Shown: positions 1-6,591, counted from the first letter of the stretch. The stretch is DNA of 7,184 nt from a bacterium (GCA_021767885.1 JAASSM010000080.1:1-7184), one strand, 5' to 3'. Notes: generated by a model not told the origin, from the sequence alone. Made by a program: numbers and translations.

Positions 1-608
1 AGGTCGCCGAATCCGAGGTCGCGGGCGATGAGGTCGGCCTCCCGGCGGCGGAGAGTGGCGCGGCGGACGGCGCCGAGCGAGCCCACCGGCACGACGTGGA
101 TGGGCAGGCCGGTGGAGATGATCTCGCAGGGCAGGCCGGTGATGGCCAGGTCGCTCTCCTCCAGGCCCAGCGCCCGGGCCACCTTGCCCCGGTGGTAGTA
201 TTCCCCGAGGAACGAGGGCGCGTCCTGGGCCAGGCTGTAGATGGGGCCGCGATCGCTCGGCCGGGTGGAGACCATGTAGTGGCCGGCGTCCAGATCCCAG
301 ACGAACGGCGCGCCGCGATCGGCGGGCGCACGGCGCTCGAGCACGTCGAGAGCGAACGCCGCGCCGAGCATGGAATGGCCGGCGAAGGGGATCTCCACCT
401 GCGGCGTGAAGACCCGCAGGCCGGCGTGGGTCTGACCCGGACGGACGTTGCAGAGCACGAACGCCGTCTCGCCCGGTCCCATCTCCTGGGCGAGCTGCTG
501 CATGGCCTCGGTGGGCAGGCTGCTGGCATCCGGGAAGACGGTCAGCCGGCTGCCGCCGAAGGGCCGATCGGAGAACACATCGACGAGCAGGAACTCGAGC
601 TGGGTCAC
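1..608 (-). CDS. PhzF-family isomerase/epimerase-like protein, 3' end cut by window edge
   Basis: The first 202 codons of a PhzF-fold protein are present; family members are usually about 260 to 300 residues, so roughly the last quarter to third is missing. I translated this frame directly. Family landmarks are the N-terminal strand LLVDVFSDRPFGG (residues 7-19), the EMGPGETAFV segment (42-51) with E47 at the place of the catalytic glutamate of PhzF, RVFTPQVEIPFAGH (65-78) with H78 at the place of the conserved histidine, and ISTGLPIHVVPV in the second half. The conserved Asp and Ser of the C-terminal half lie beyond the edge. PhzF proteins are diaminopimelate-epimerase-like, cofactor-free isomerases; most homologues outside phenazine clusters have unknown substrates, and no phenazine gene is visible here. 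The start is GTG at 608, because GAGGTG lies 7 bases upstream and the family N-terminus begins within a few residues. It has its own likely promoter and does not obviously belong to the operon to its right. GGSRLTVF and GHSMLG differ from the usual GGNPLAVF and GHPTLG. Confidence 0.9.
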   Translation of the reverse strand, partial: MTQLEFLLVDVFSDRPFGGSRLTVFPDASSLPTEAMQQLAQEMGPGETAFVLCNVRPGQTHAGLRVFTPQVEIPFAGHSMLGAAFALDVLERRAPADRGAPFVWDLDAGHYMVSTRPSDRGPIYSLAQDAPSFLGEYYHRGKVARALGLEESDLAITGLPCEIISTGLPIHVVPVGSLGAVRRATLRRREADLIARDLGFGD

Positions 609-615
609 GCTGGGC

Positions 616-621
616 CACCTC
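616..621 (-). promoter_or_regulatory. Ribosome binding site of the phzF-like gene
   Basis: GAGGTG on the minus strand is a six-base match to the anti-Shine-Dalgarno complement. It lies 7 bases before GTG 608. No ATG, GTG or TTG start codon in this frame lies close upstream, so this site decides the GTG start. Confidence 0.7.
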
Positions 622-645
622 TGTCCGGCCGGGACGGTACAACGG

Positions 646-672
646 CGACGGCGCGGATTCCGCCGCGCGTCG
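646..672 (-). promoter_or_regulatory. GC-rich imperfect hairpin at the start of the phzF-like leader
   Basis: On the minus strand, CGACGCGCGG (672-663) can pair with CCGCG-C-CGTCG (656-646). This gives ten base pairs with one bulged C (651) and a six-base loop, CGGAAT. It begins about 6 bases after the -10 element, so it would be at or next to the 5' end of the transcript or act as a dyad operator. No T-tract follows, which argues against a rho-independent terminator. In DNA this rich in GC, a hairpin of this size can occur by chance. Confidence 0.3.
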
Positions 673-677
673 ACGGT

Positions 678-706
678 AGCATAGAGGCTGTCCGCCCCCA
701 AGACAA
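678..706 (-). promoter_or_regulatory. Sigma70-like promoter for the phzF-like gene
   Basis: On the minus strand, TTGTCT (706-701) matches the -35 consensus at four of six positions. TATGCT (683-678) matches the -10 consensus at four of six. The spacer is exactly 17 bases. A start of transcription near 671 would give a leader of about 63 bases before GTG 608. Short AT-containing hexamers with ideal spacing stand out in this very GC-rich DNA. The site lies in the only gap over 100 bases in the window, between the acpS stop and the phzF-like start. Confidence 0.6.
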
Positions 707-738
707 CAGCGGGTTGCCGGCGTCCGGGACGGCGCCCG

Positions 739-1116
739 TCACGCGAGGATCACGGTGGCCACGGCGTAGTCCTTCTCGTGGCTGAGGCTGACCAGGGCGC
801 GACCGGCACCGGCCCTGGCCAGCGCCGCGGCGGCCGCGCCGTGCAGGCGCAGGCCGGGCACGCCGTCGTCGCCCCGGGTGACCTCGACATCGCGATACGG
901 GACCCCCGTGGCGTGGGGTCCGAGCGCCTTGACGAAGGCTTCCTTGGCCGCCCAGCGGGCGGCCAGGGCCGCGGCCGCCGCCGGCCCGGTCCGCGAGAGG
1001 ACGGCCTGCTCGCCCGGGCGATACACCCGGTCCAGGAAGCGCGGCCCGTGCCGGGCCACGAGGTCGGCGATGCGGGCGACCCGCACCACGTCCGTTCCCA
1101 GGCCCACCACGGTCAT
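739..1116 (-). CDS. acpS: Holo-[acyl-carrier-protein] synthase AcpS
   Basis: AcpS moves 4'-phosphopantetheine from coenzyme A to the conserved serine of acyl carrier protein in the cytoplasm, giving active ACP for fatty acid and lipid A synthesis. The protein has 125 residues, normal for the family. It shows the N-terminal GLGTDVVRVARI motif (5-16) with magnesium-binding D9, RWAAKEAFVKALG (54-66) with the second metal ligand E59, and the C-terminal SLSHEKDYAVATVI block (110-123). ATG at 1116 is supported by GAGGAG five bases upstream. It follows the sugar-phosphate transferase by 51 bases with no promoter that I can see, so it is probably the last gene of the envelope operon. The common bacterial neighbours of acpS, such as pdxJ or the NAD(P)HX-repair gene, are not on the visible side. 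The run of alanines at 46-53 and 94-98 reflects the GC-rich composition. Confidence 0.95.
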   Translation of the reverse strand: MTVVGLGTDVVRVARIADLVARHGPRFLDRVYRPGEQAVLSRTGPAAAAALAARWAAKEAFVKALGPHATGVPYRDVEVTRGDDGVPGLRLHGAAAAALARAGAGRALVSLSHEKDYAVATVILA

Positions 1117-1167
1117 GGCCGCTCCTCGGTGCTGGGCCGCCCCGCGTCGGGCGGGACCGGCCCGGAC

Positions 1168-1857
1168 TCAGTAGGCGCCCTTGCGCTCGATCACTGCCGG
1201 CAGGGTGCGCAGCAGGATCCCCAGCTCGTACCGGAGCGAGCGCTGGCGGACGTACTCGCGATCCAGCGCCATCCACTCCTCGAAATCCACCTGGCTGCGG
1301 CCCGACACTTGCCAAAGGCACGTCAGTCCCGGCCGGGCCACCAGTCGCAGCGCCTGCTCCGGGGTGTATTCCGCCACCTCGGCCGGGATCTGGGGCCGCG
1401 GCCCGACGATGGACATGTCTCCCCGCAGGATGTTCCAGAGCTGGGGGAACTCGTCCAGGCTGCTGCGCCGCAGGAACCGGCCCACACGGGTGATGCGCGG
1501 GTCGTCCTTGATCTTGAAGGCCGCGCCCTGGAACTCGTTGAGATGCGCCAGCTCCTGCTTGCGGGCCTCGGCGTCGGTGCCCATGGACCGGAACTTGTAG
1601 CAGCGGAAGAGCCGCCCCCGCCGACCGACGCGATCCTGGGCGAAGAGCACCGGCCCCGGGGTCTCGAGCTTGATCATCACCACGATGAGCGGCAGCAGCG
1701 GGACCAGCAACAGCAGCCCGCCGAGCGCGCCGACCACGTCGATGGCTCGCTTGATCACGCGGTAGCCACGCCCCTCTGGCCGGTCGTAGCCGGCGGCCAC
1801 CGGTGCGATGAAGGCGTCGAATCCGCCCCGGTCGCCGAAGGCGTTCTCGCGGCTCAT
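1168..1857 (-). CDS. Polyprenyl-phosphate sugar-1-phosphate transferase (bacterial sugar transferase family, PF02397)
   Basis: This enzyme type starts glycan assembly by moving a sugar 1-phosphate from a nucleotide sugar to undecaprenyl phosphate at the inner membrane. The 229-residue protein has only the catalytic module and lacks the multi-helix N-terminal part of large WbaP/WcaJ-type enzymes. After a soluble stretch of about 30 residues comes KRAIDVVGALGG and a hydrophobic re-entrant segment (about 36-63). Next are IKLETPGPVLFAQDRVG (62-78), KFRSM (88-92), the SLDEFPQLWNILRGDMSIVG region (133-152) with the catalytic Asp-Glu pair D135/E136, and RPGLTCLWQVSGR (175-187). The start at 1857 follows the GT-C gene by 13 bases, and a GAGGGGA that overlaps the previous stop can act as ribosome site. 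The sugar cannot be told from sequence; galactose, glucose, N-acetylated or bacillosamine-type sugars are all possible. It implies that the operon also builds a lipid-linked polymer or O-antigen. Confidence 0.93.
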   Translation of the reverse strand: MSRENAFGDRGGFDAFIAPVAAGYDRPEGRGYRVIKRAIDVVGALGGLLLLVPLLPLIVVMIKLETPGPVLFAQDRVGRRGRLFRCYKFRSMGTDAEARKQELAHLNEFQGAAFKIKDDPRITRVGRFLRRSSLDEFPQLWNILRGDMSIVGPRPQIPAEVAEYTPEQALRLVARPGLTCLWQVSGRSQVDFEEWMALDREYVRQRSLRYELGILLRTLPAVIERKGAY

Positions 1858-1870
1858 GCGCCCCGTCCCC

Positions 1871-3508
1871 TCACCGGTTCGCCTCGTCCGGCCCGCCGCC
1901 CGCCGGCGGCGCGTCGCCGTCGCCGGCGGGAGCCGGCGCATCCGTCCGCCGCCACAGATCCAGGGCCACGCCCGGCCCCTCGTGGATGCGCTCCAGCCGC
2001 CCGGCCCGGGCGAGCGCGGACGGCAGCCGCTGCCCGGGATCCAGGTACCACGAGCGGGCCCAGACCACCCAGGCCTCCTCGAGGCCGCCGAGCTGGCGCG
2101 CGACCAGGGCGTCGGCCATGGCGGCGTCGCGCAGGGTGGCCTCGTCCCAGCACCCGAGCACCGGTCCGGTGGCCAGCCCCTGCTGCTCGCGATGATAGCG
2201 GACCACCGGGCCCACCGCCGGCGCGAGGATCGGCCGGGCCGGTCCGCCCGCGGCGGCCATGGCGACCATCGCCCCGCGCACGTCCGCCTTGGCGTACCGG
2301 GGGTCGGCATGCAGATTCACCAGGGAGGCGGCGAACAGCAGGGCCACGGCCCCGCCGATGAACAGCCGCGGTCGTGGCCCCACGCGGGCCAGGCCGAGGG
2401 CCACGAGGGTCACCAGCCACGGCAGTGCCGCGGCCACGTAACGCACGTTGAACGGCTTGACGTTCCTGACCGCCAAGAGGACCACGCCCACCAGTGGCAC
2501 CACGACCCACAGCAGCAGCAGGGTCCGGCGCCGGTCCCAGCCGCGCAGCAGCGGAAGCAGCGCCGCCAGGGCCACCACCGCCCCCACCAGGATCACCGGC
2601 GCATGCTCGCGCACGGCGCCCAGGCGATCGAGGTGCAGCTCGCGCAACGCCGGCCCCAGGCTGAAACCGTAGAACAGCGACCAGCCGCTGAAGGGCAAGG
2701 CCCAGATGCTGAACGTGGTCTCCCCGCGCAGCGATTCGCCGGTGGCCGCGCCCGGCACCACGCGCCCCACCTCCCAGATGCCGAGGGCCTCCAGCAGCCA
2801 GGGCGCCGCCAGCAGGACGCCGCCCCCGAGGGCCAGCGACCACAGCGCCCACGACCCCGCCGTGCGGGGCCGGGCCCACCACAGGACGGTGACCCCGTAT
2901 GCCAGCAGCAGGAAGACGAAGGCGAAGTTGCTGGCCAGGCCGCCGAACACCAGCACCGCCAGCAGCAGTGCCCGCGGCAGATCCAGCCCCCGTTGCAGGG
3001 CGTGCAGGAGCGCGAGACCCGACGCCACCGAGAAGAGGATCAGGAAGCTGTAGCCGCGGGCCTCCTGGGCGTACCACACGGCGAAGGGGCTGAGCGCCAG
3101 GAGCAGGGCCGCCAGCCGCCCGGCCTGCCGGCCGCCCAGCCGCGCGGCGAACACGCCCAGCAGCGGGACCGCCAGGGTCCCCGCCAGCGCGGCCGGTAAC
3201 CGCAGCATGAAGGCGGAGTCCTGCCAGCGCAGCAACGGCCAGACGGCCGCGTGGTAGAGCGGCCCCTGGTAGGCCGCGAGGATCTGCTCGCCGAAATCGT
3301 ATCCGCGCCCCGGGGCGACCAGTCCCCAGGTGAAGATCTCGTCGATCCAGAGCGACATGCCGTCCAGCCGCAGCAGCCGGAGCGCCAGCGCCAGCAGCGT
3401 GACCAGCACCAGGTAGCCCGCGCCACAACCGGCGGCGCTCCACTGCCCATCGCCCTCGAGCCAGCCCCCCGGCGGCACCAGCGAGTCTTGCCGGGTCGCG
3501 TCACTCAC
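1871..3508 (-). CDS. GT39/ArnT-like GT-C glycosyltransferase, integral membrane
   Basis: The 545-residue protein looks like a GT-C (PMT_2/ArnT-like) enzyme, which uses a polyprenyl-phosphate sugar on the periplasmic face of the inner membrane. The first helix (about 30-47) is followed by MSLWIDEIFTWG (51-62), with the acidic pair D56/E57 typical of the catalytic first periplasmic loop. Then come QGPLYH (81-86) and the LSPFAVWYAQEARGY block (139-153). I count about ten to twelve hydrophobic segments up to residue 397, with NVRYVAAALP (354-363) before a late helix. A soluble C-terminal part of about 145 residues begins LHADPRYAKADVRGAM and ends in a Pro/Ala/Gly-rich tail. The start is GTG at 3508, in an 8-base overlap (GTGAGTGA) with the DUF3108 stop, with GGAGG six bases upstream. 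The next ATG (residue 51) would delete the first helix. Donor and acceptor are unknown; lipid A, LPS core and glycan modification are all possible. Confidence 0.9.
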   Translation of the reverse strand: MSDATRQDSLVPPGGWLEGDGQWSAAGCGAGYLVLVTLLALALRLLRLDGMSLWIDEIFTWGLVAPGRGYDFGEQILAAYQGPLYHAAVWPLLRWQDSAFMLRLPAALAGTLAVPLLGVFAARLGGRQAGRLAALLLALSPFAVWYAQEARGYSFLILFSVASGLALLHALQRGLDLPRALLLAVLVFGGLASNFAFVFLLLAYGVTVLWWARPRTAGSWALWSLALGGGVLLAAPWLLEALGIWEVGRVVPGAATGESLRGETTFSIWALPFSGWSLFYGFSLGPALRELHLDRLGAVREHAPVILVGAVVALAALLPLLRGWDRRRTLLLLWVVVPLVGVVLLAVRNVKPFNVRYVAAALPWLVTLVALGLARVGPRPRLFIGGAVALLFAASLVNLHADPRYAKADVRGAMVAMAAAGGPARPILAPAVGPVVRYHREQQGLATGPVLGCWDEATLRDAAMADALVARQLGGLEEAWVVWARSWYLDPGQRLPSALARAGRLERIHEGPGVALDLWRRTDAPAPAGDGDAPPAGGGPDEANR

Positions 3509-4361
3509 CGTCAGCCTCCGTCCCGTCGGCCAGGGTGTACTCCGTCAGCGTCGCCGCCACGCTGCCCACCGGCAGCTTGGTGGTCATCAGGACCGGGATG
3601 CGGTGCTCGTCGGCCGTGAGGTAGATCATGAGGTCGCCCTCGTGCTTGAAGATGCCGTCGCCGAGCATGATGGGCTGCACGACGTAGCAGTCGAAGGTGC
3701 CGAGATCCGTCTCCACCGCTTCCTGCCGGTGGACGATGACGCGGAGCTCGTAGGTGTCATCGGACTCGTGCGCGGTCAAGAATACGTCGCGCCCGACCTC
3801 CAGGTCCAGCGTCCGCACGTAGTAGAATGCGGACAGCGGGTCGTGGACGCCGGCGGGGATCTCGTACTCCCGGCCCTGGTGGTCGCGGGCGACGCCGGCC
3901 TCGTGATCGAAGACGATCTCCTCCGTCTTGCGGTACGACCCCTCCCGCAGCCGCTTCATGAAGTACCGAGAGAACAGGCCCTCCCGGTCCACGTAGCTGA
4001 CCACCTTGTCGCGGACCCTGTAGAAGCCGGAGAAGAAGCGGTTGCTGCTGGCCGTGCTCTCGATGCGATAGCACGGATGGCCGCGGAAGTCCACCGTACC
4101 CACCACCGCGAGGGTGGCATCGCCCGCGTTGACCACGCCGTAGTCGATGGAGAAGACGAAGGACTCGCCCACGCCGAACGGCGCCGGACCCGGCGCGGGG
4201 GCCGGCGGTGCAGCCGCGGTGGACGTGTCGGCCGCCGCGGAGGTGTCGGCCACGGCGGTGGGGCCGGCCATGGCCAGGACCGCGGGCAGCGCCAGGAACC
4301 AGAGCAGGAGGGGGCGGAGCCGGCCAGGGTGCGGCGCGGCCGGGGCCAGGATGCGGATCAT
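3501..4361 (-). CDS. Exported DUF3108-type protein of unknown function
   Basis: The 286-residue protein has a signal peptide: basic N-region, hydrophobic core LLLWFLALPAVLAMAG (about 18-33) and a likely cut after AVA (residue 38). There is no cysteine at the cut, so it is not an obvious lipoprotein. A low-complexity Ala/Pro linker (39-62) leads to the folded domain. This matches my knowledge of DUF3108: GESFVFSIDYGVVNAGDATL (65-84), the SNRFFSGFYRVRDKVVSYVD region (106-125), DPLSAFYYVRTLDLEVG (174-190) and HRIPVLMTTKLPVGSVAATL (253-272) near the C-terminus. The biochemical role of the family is unknown to me; the fold is expected to be rich in beta strands. ATG at 4361 overlaps the stop of the second GT9 gene by 4 bases, and GGAGGA is placed six bases upstream. 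Tight coupling to heptosyltransferase and GT-C genes suggests a periplasmic role in LPS or glycan assembly, transport or sensing, but that is inference. Confidence 0.85.
   Translation of the reverse strand: MIRILAPAAPHPGRLRPLLLWFLALPAVLAMAGPTAVADTSAAADTSTAAAPPAPAPGPAPFGVGESFVFSIDYGVVNAGDATLAVVGTVDFRGHPCYRIESTASSNRFFSGFYRVRDKVVSYVDREGLFSRYFMKRLREGSYRKTEEIVFDHEAGVARDHQGREYEIPAGVHDPLSAFYYVRTLDLEVGRDVFLTAHESDDTYELRVIVHRQEAVETDLGTFDCYVVQPIMLGDGIFKHEGDLMIYLTADEHRIPVLMTTKLPVGSVAATLTEYTLADGTEADGE
3515..3519 (-). promoter_or_regulatory. Ribosome binding site of the GT-C gene
   Basis: GGAGG on the minus strand lies six bases before GTG 3508, inside the end of the DUF3108 coding region. It supports the GTG start and the 8-base overlap over any internal ATG. 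Confidence 0.7.
4212..4247 (-). repeat. Two tandem 18-base units in the DUF3108 linker
   Basis: Residues 39-50 of the DUF3108 protein read DTSAAA then DTSTAA. They are encoded by two imperfect 18-base copies, both containing GTGTCGGCC on the plus strand at 4225-4233 and 4243-4251. The units fall just after the predicted signal-peptide cut and look like a small linker duplication. Confidence 0.6.
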
Positions 4362-5422
4362 GGTCTGTCCTCCGCGGGATCGAGGGCGCCGGTGCGGACC
4401 AGCAGCTCGCCGGTCGCGCGCGCCACCGTGGCGGGCGCGAGCTGGTCCAGGCAGGGATGTCCCGCCACCGGGCAACGGGTCAGATCGCACGGCGCACAGG
4501 GCACCGGGTTGGTCACCGCAACATGCCGGGGGTGGTCCGGGTTCCAGCCTCCCGGATCGGTGGGCCCGAAGAGCGTGACCGTGGGCGTGCCCACCAGGGC
4601 GGCCAGGTGGCGCGCGCCGCTGTCGGTCCCCACCAGCGCCGAGCAGCGCCGCAGCAGATCGGTGAGCTCGGCCAGGTCGGTGGACGGCGCCACCGGCACG
4701 TCCGGCGCCCGGCCGAGGATGGCGTCCACGAGTTGCTGGTCGCCGGGGCCGGGGACCACCAGCGGAGCTGCGCCCCGTGCCACGAGCAGGTGGGCCAGGT
4801 CCGCCACGTGGGCGGCCGGCCAGGCCTTGGCGGGCCAGGTGGCGCTGAACACCAGGGCGACGGCGGGTGCACCGGGGGACCAGCCATCGCGCCAGGCCCG
4901 GTAATCCGCCCCCAGGGCCACCGCGGGCACGGTGGCCGTCGCCGCGCCCCCGGGACGCCACGGCGGCGGCGCCAGGCCGAGGGCCCGCAGCGGATCGAGG
5001 AAGGCCTCGCCCGCGAACTGGGAGAGTCGCCGTCCACCGAGACGGTTGCGCGGGACCCGCACGTTGTAGGCCCAGCGACGCCGGGGCAGGTCGTAGCCGA
5101 CGCGCACGGGCGCCCCCGTCAGCGCGGTCCAGACCGCCGTCCGCGGGCTGCCCAGGAAGTCGATCACCAGCTGATAGCGGCCGGCGCGCAGCCGACGCCA
5201 CCAGCCCAGTGCTCCCCCAGGCTGGGGCCAGGTGATCACGTGCAGGTCCCGGGCGAGGTCCTGCAGCAGCGGCGCGATGGGCCGGTCGACCACCAGGTCC
5301 ACGCGCGCCCCCGGATAGGCCGCGAGCAGGTGCTGGACCGCCGGCAGGGTCACCAGCGCGTCACCCAGCGCCTTGCGGCGGATCACCAGGATGCGCTGCA
5401 CCCCTGCCGGCGGCGTCCTCAT
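4358..5422 (-). CDS. Glycosyltransferase family 9 protein, second copy (ADP-heptose:LPS heptosyltransferase-like)
   Basis: The 354-residue protein has the two Rossmann-like halves of the WaaC/WaaF (GT9) family, which transfer heptose from ADP-heptose to the growing LPS core on the cytoplasmic face. The N-terminal half begins ILVIRRKALGDALVTLPAVQHL (11-32), with D21 in the position of the catalytic-base aspartate of WaaC. The C-terminal half has FSATWPAKAWPAAH and then LVGTDSGARHLAALVGTPTVTLFGPTDP (263-290), the nucleotide-sugar binding region. A tail with four cysteines (C309, C312, C317, C324) follows and is common in the family. The start is ATG 5422, in a 4-base ATGA overlap with the first GT9 stop, with AGGAG five bases upstream. 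The frame stays open far upstream, but that part is a shadow of the neighbouring gene. The sequence is clearly diverged from its neighbour, so the two probably add different residues. Sugar specificity is not proven. Confidence 0.93.
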   Translation of the reverse strand: MRTPPAGVQRILVIRRKALGDALVTLPAVQHLLAAYPGARVDLVVDRPIAPLLQDLARDLHVITWPQPGGALGWWRRLRAGRYQLVIDFLGSPRTAVWTALTGAPVRVGYDLPRRRWAYNVRVPRNRLGGRRLSQFAGEAFLDPLRALGLAPPPWRPGGAATATVPAVALGADYRAWRDGWSPGAPAVALVFSATWPAKAWPAAHVADLAHLLVARGAAPLVVPGPGDQQLVDAILGRAPDVPVAPSTDLAELTDLLRRCSALVGTDSGARHLAALVGTPTVTLFGPTDPGGWNPDHPRHVAVTNPVPCAPCDLTRCPVAGHPCLDQLAPATVARATGELLVRTGALDPAEDRP

Positions 5423-6591
5423 GGCCGCTCCTGCCCGCCATCGCCGTCGGCGCGCAGGCCCGCCAGCGACCGGGCCACCGCGGCCGGTGTCAGCTCCGGG
5501 AGGCAGACGAAGGCGTCGCAACGGTGCCGGTGGCAGGGATGGCAGGCCGGCCGCGTGGCCAGGACCCGGTACGGACCGAGGCCCTCGTAGGGGAACCACG
5601 ACCGGGGATCGGTGGGACCGAAGAGCGCCACGGTGGGCACCTGCATGGCGACCGCGGCGTGCATGATGCCGCCGTCCACGCTCACCACCTCGGCAGCGGC
5701 GCCCACGATGGCCAGCGCGGTCGCCAGGTCCAGCGGCGGCAGCAGGCCGCCGCCGGTGGCGGCGGTGTCCGGGCCCAGCACCGCGTACTCGCGCGGGCCA
5801 CCGGGCGGGCAGAGCACCACCAGGGGGCGTCCGCGCTCCCGCAGGTCCCTCGCCAGGGCGAGCCAGTGCGTCGCGGGCCATTCCTTGGTGGGCCAGGTGG
5901 CCGCCGGGGCCAGGAGGGTGAACGGGCGCTCCCGGATCCCGAGGTCCGCGAGGGCCACGCGGGCGGGCCCCACCGGCCCGGGACGGGGCACGCGGGGCGC
6001 CAGGCCCCCTGGCGGGATCTCCTGGACGAGCCAGTCCAGGAACGGCCGGCCGTCGGCATGCCGCAGGGGCGCCAGGCGGCTCAGGTGCTCGCCGAGGCCG
6101 CCGCCGGCCACGGCGTAGAGATCGGGCCGCTGGTCGACCCCTGGCGCCAGGGCGGTGTGGGTGTAGAGCCGGCCGCGGCTGCGGCTCGTGGTCCCGCCGA
6201 TCCGCGCCGGGATCCCGGCCAGACGCAGGAGCCACGCGGACCGCGGGTTGAAGAAGAGGTCCACCGCGAGATCGTACCGTCCGCGGCGCAGATCGCGGGC
6301 CGTGCCCACGGTGCCGTGGGCGGCGATGCCCGGCGCCTCCGCGTGTTGCGCCGCACGCTGGGCGGCGTCGCGCCCCCGGCGGCGCGAACCCAGGGCGTGC
6401 AGCCGCGCCAGCAGCGGATGACCGGCCAGCAGGGGCGCATGGCCGGCCTCGCAGAGGAAGCCGAGCTCCAGGGCGGGATCCCCCCGGCGCAGCGCCTGGA
6501 GCACCACGGTGGCCATGGCGATGTCGCCCAGGTACCGCAGGCGCGTGACCAGCACCCGCCGCAGCGGCCGGCCGTCCAGCCGCCAGCTCAT
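5419..6591 (-). CDS. Glycosyltransferase family 9 protein, first copy (ADP-heptose:LPS heptosyltransferase-like)
   Basis: The 390-residue protein is a second GT9 enzyme of the WaaC/WaaF kind, acting at the cytoplasmic face of the inner membrane on the LPS core. RRVLVTRLRYLGDIAMATVV (11-30) carries D23 in the expected catalytic position. The middle has FFNPRSAWLLRLAGIPARIGG, where the acceptor-side domain ends. The C-terminal domain has LLAPAATWPTKEWPATHW and then VSVDGGIMHAAVAMQVPTVALFGPTDP (303-329), with the DGGIMH loop (306-311) that binds the nucleotide sugar. Four cysteines follow (C350, C353, C358, C363). ATG 6591 overlaps the gmhB stop by 4 bases, and GAGAGGA lies six bases upstream. 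Placement directly after gmhB strongly supports heptose as the donor sugar. It may be the WaaF-like member of the pair, but I cannot assign heptosyltransferase I, II or III from the sequence alone. Confidence 0.93.
   Translation of the reverse strand: MSWRLDGRPLRRVLVTRLRYLGDIAMATVVLQALRRGDPALELGFLCEAGHAPLLAGHPLLARLHALGSRRRGRDAAQRAAQHAEAPGIAAHGTVGTARDLRRGRYDLAVDLFFNPRSAWLLRLAGIPARIGGTTSRSRGRLYTHTALAPGVDQRPDLYAVAGGGLGEHLSRLAPLRHADGRPFLDWLVQEIPPGGLAPRVPRPGPVGPARVALADLGIRERPFTLLAPAATWPTKEWPATHWLALARDLRERGRPLVVLCPPGGPREYAVLGPDTAATGGGLLPPLDLATALAIVGAAAEVVSVDGGIMHAAVAMQVPTVALFGPTDPRSWFPYEGLGPYRVLATRPACHPCHRHRCDAFVCLPELTPAAVARSLAGLRADGDGGQERP

Noticed and set aside
728..740. GACGG/CCGTC dyad next to the acpS stop as a terminator
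   Set aside because: There are only five base pairs with a three-base loop and no T-tract after it on the minus strand. It is too weak to call in GC-rich DNA.
778..2361. Long open frame on the plus strand of about 527 codons
   Set aside because: It runs antisense to acpS, the sugar-phosphate transferase and part of the GT-C gene. Its translation is low-complexity, rich in Arg, Pro, Gly and His, with no domain, as expected for antisense frames in GC-rich DNA.
1808..3199. Plus-strand open frame of about 463 codons rich in Gln, His and Arg
   Set aside because: The Gln/His richness is the mirror of Leu and other hydrophobic codons in the membrane GT-C gene on the other strand. It has no recognisable motif.
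1854..3443. Minus-strand open frame of about 529 codons in a second frame over the GT-C gene
   Set aside because: The translation is Gly/Arg/Ala-rich without membrane segments, while the overlapping frame encodes a convincing GT-C protein.
3603..4904. Plus-strand open frame of about 433 codons, Val/Asp/Glu-rich at first
   Set aside because: It lies antisense to the DUF3108 gene and the second GT9 gene, both of which have clear motifs, signal peptide or ribosome sites.
4362..5201. In-frame upstream extension of the DUF3108 gene
   Set aside because: It is an Arg/Gly/Pro-rich shadow of the second GT9 gene. The signal peptide begins right at ATG 4361, which has GGAGGA upstream.
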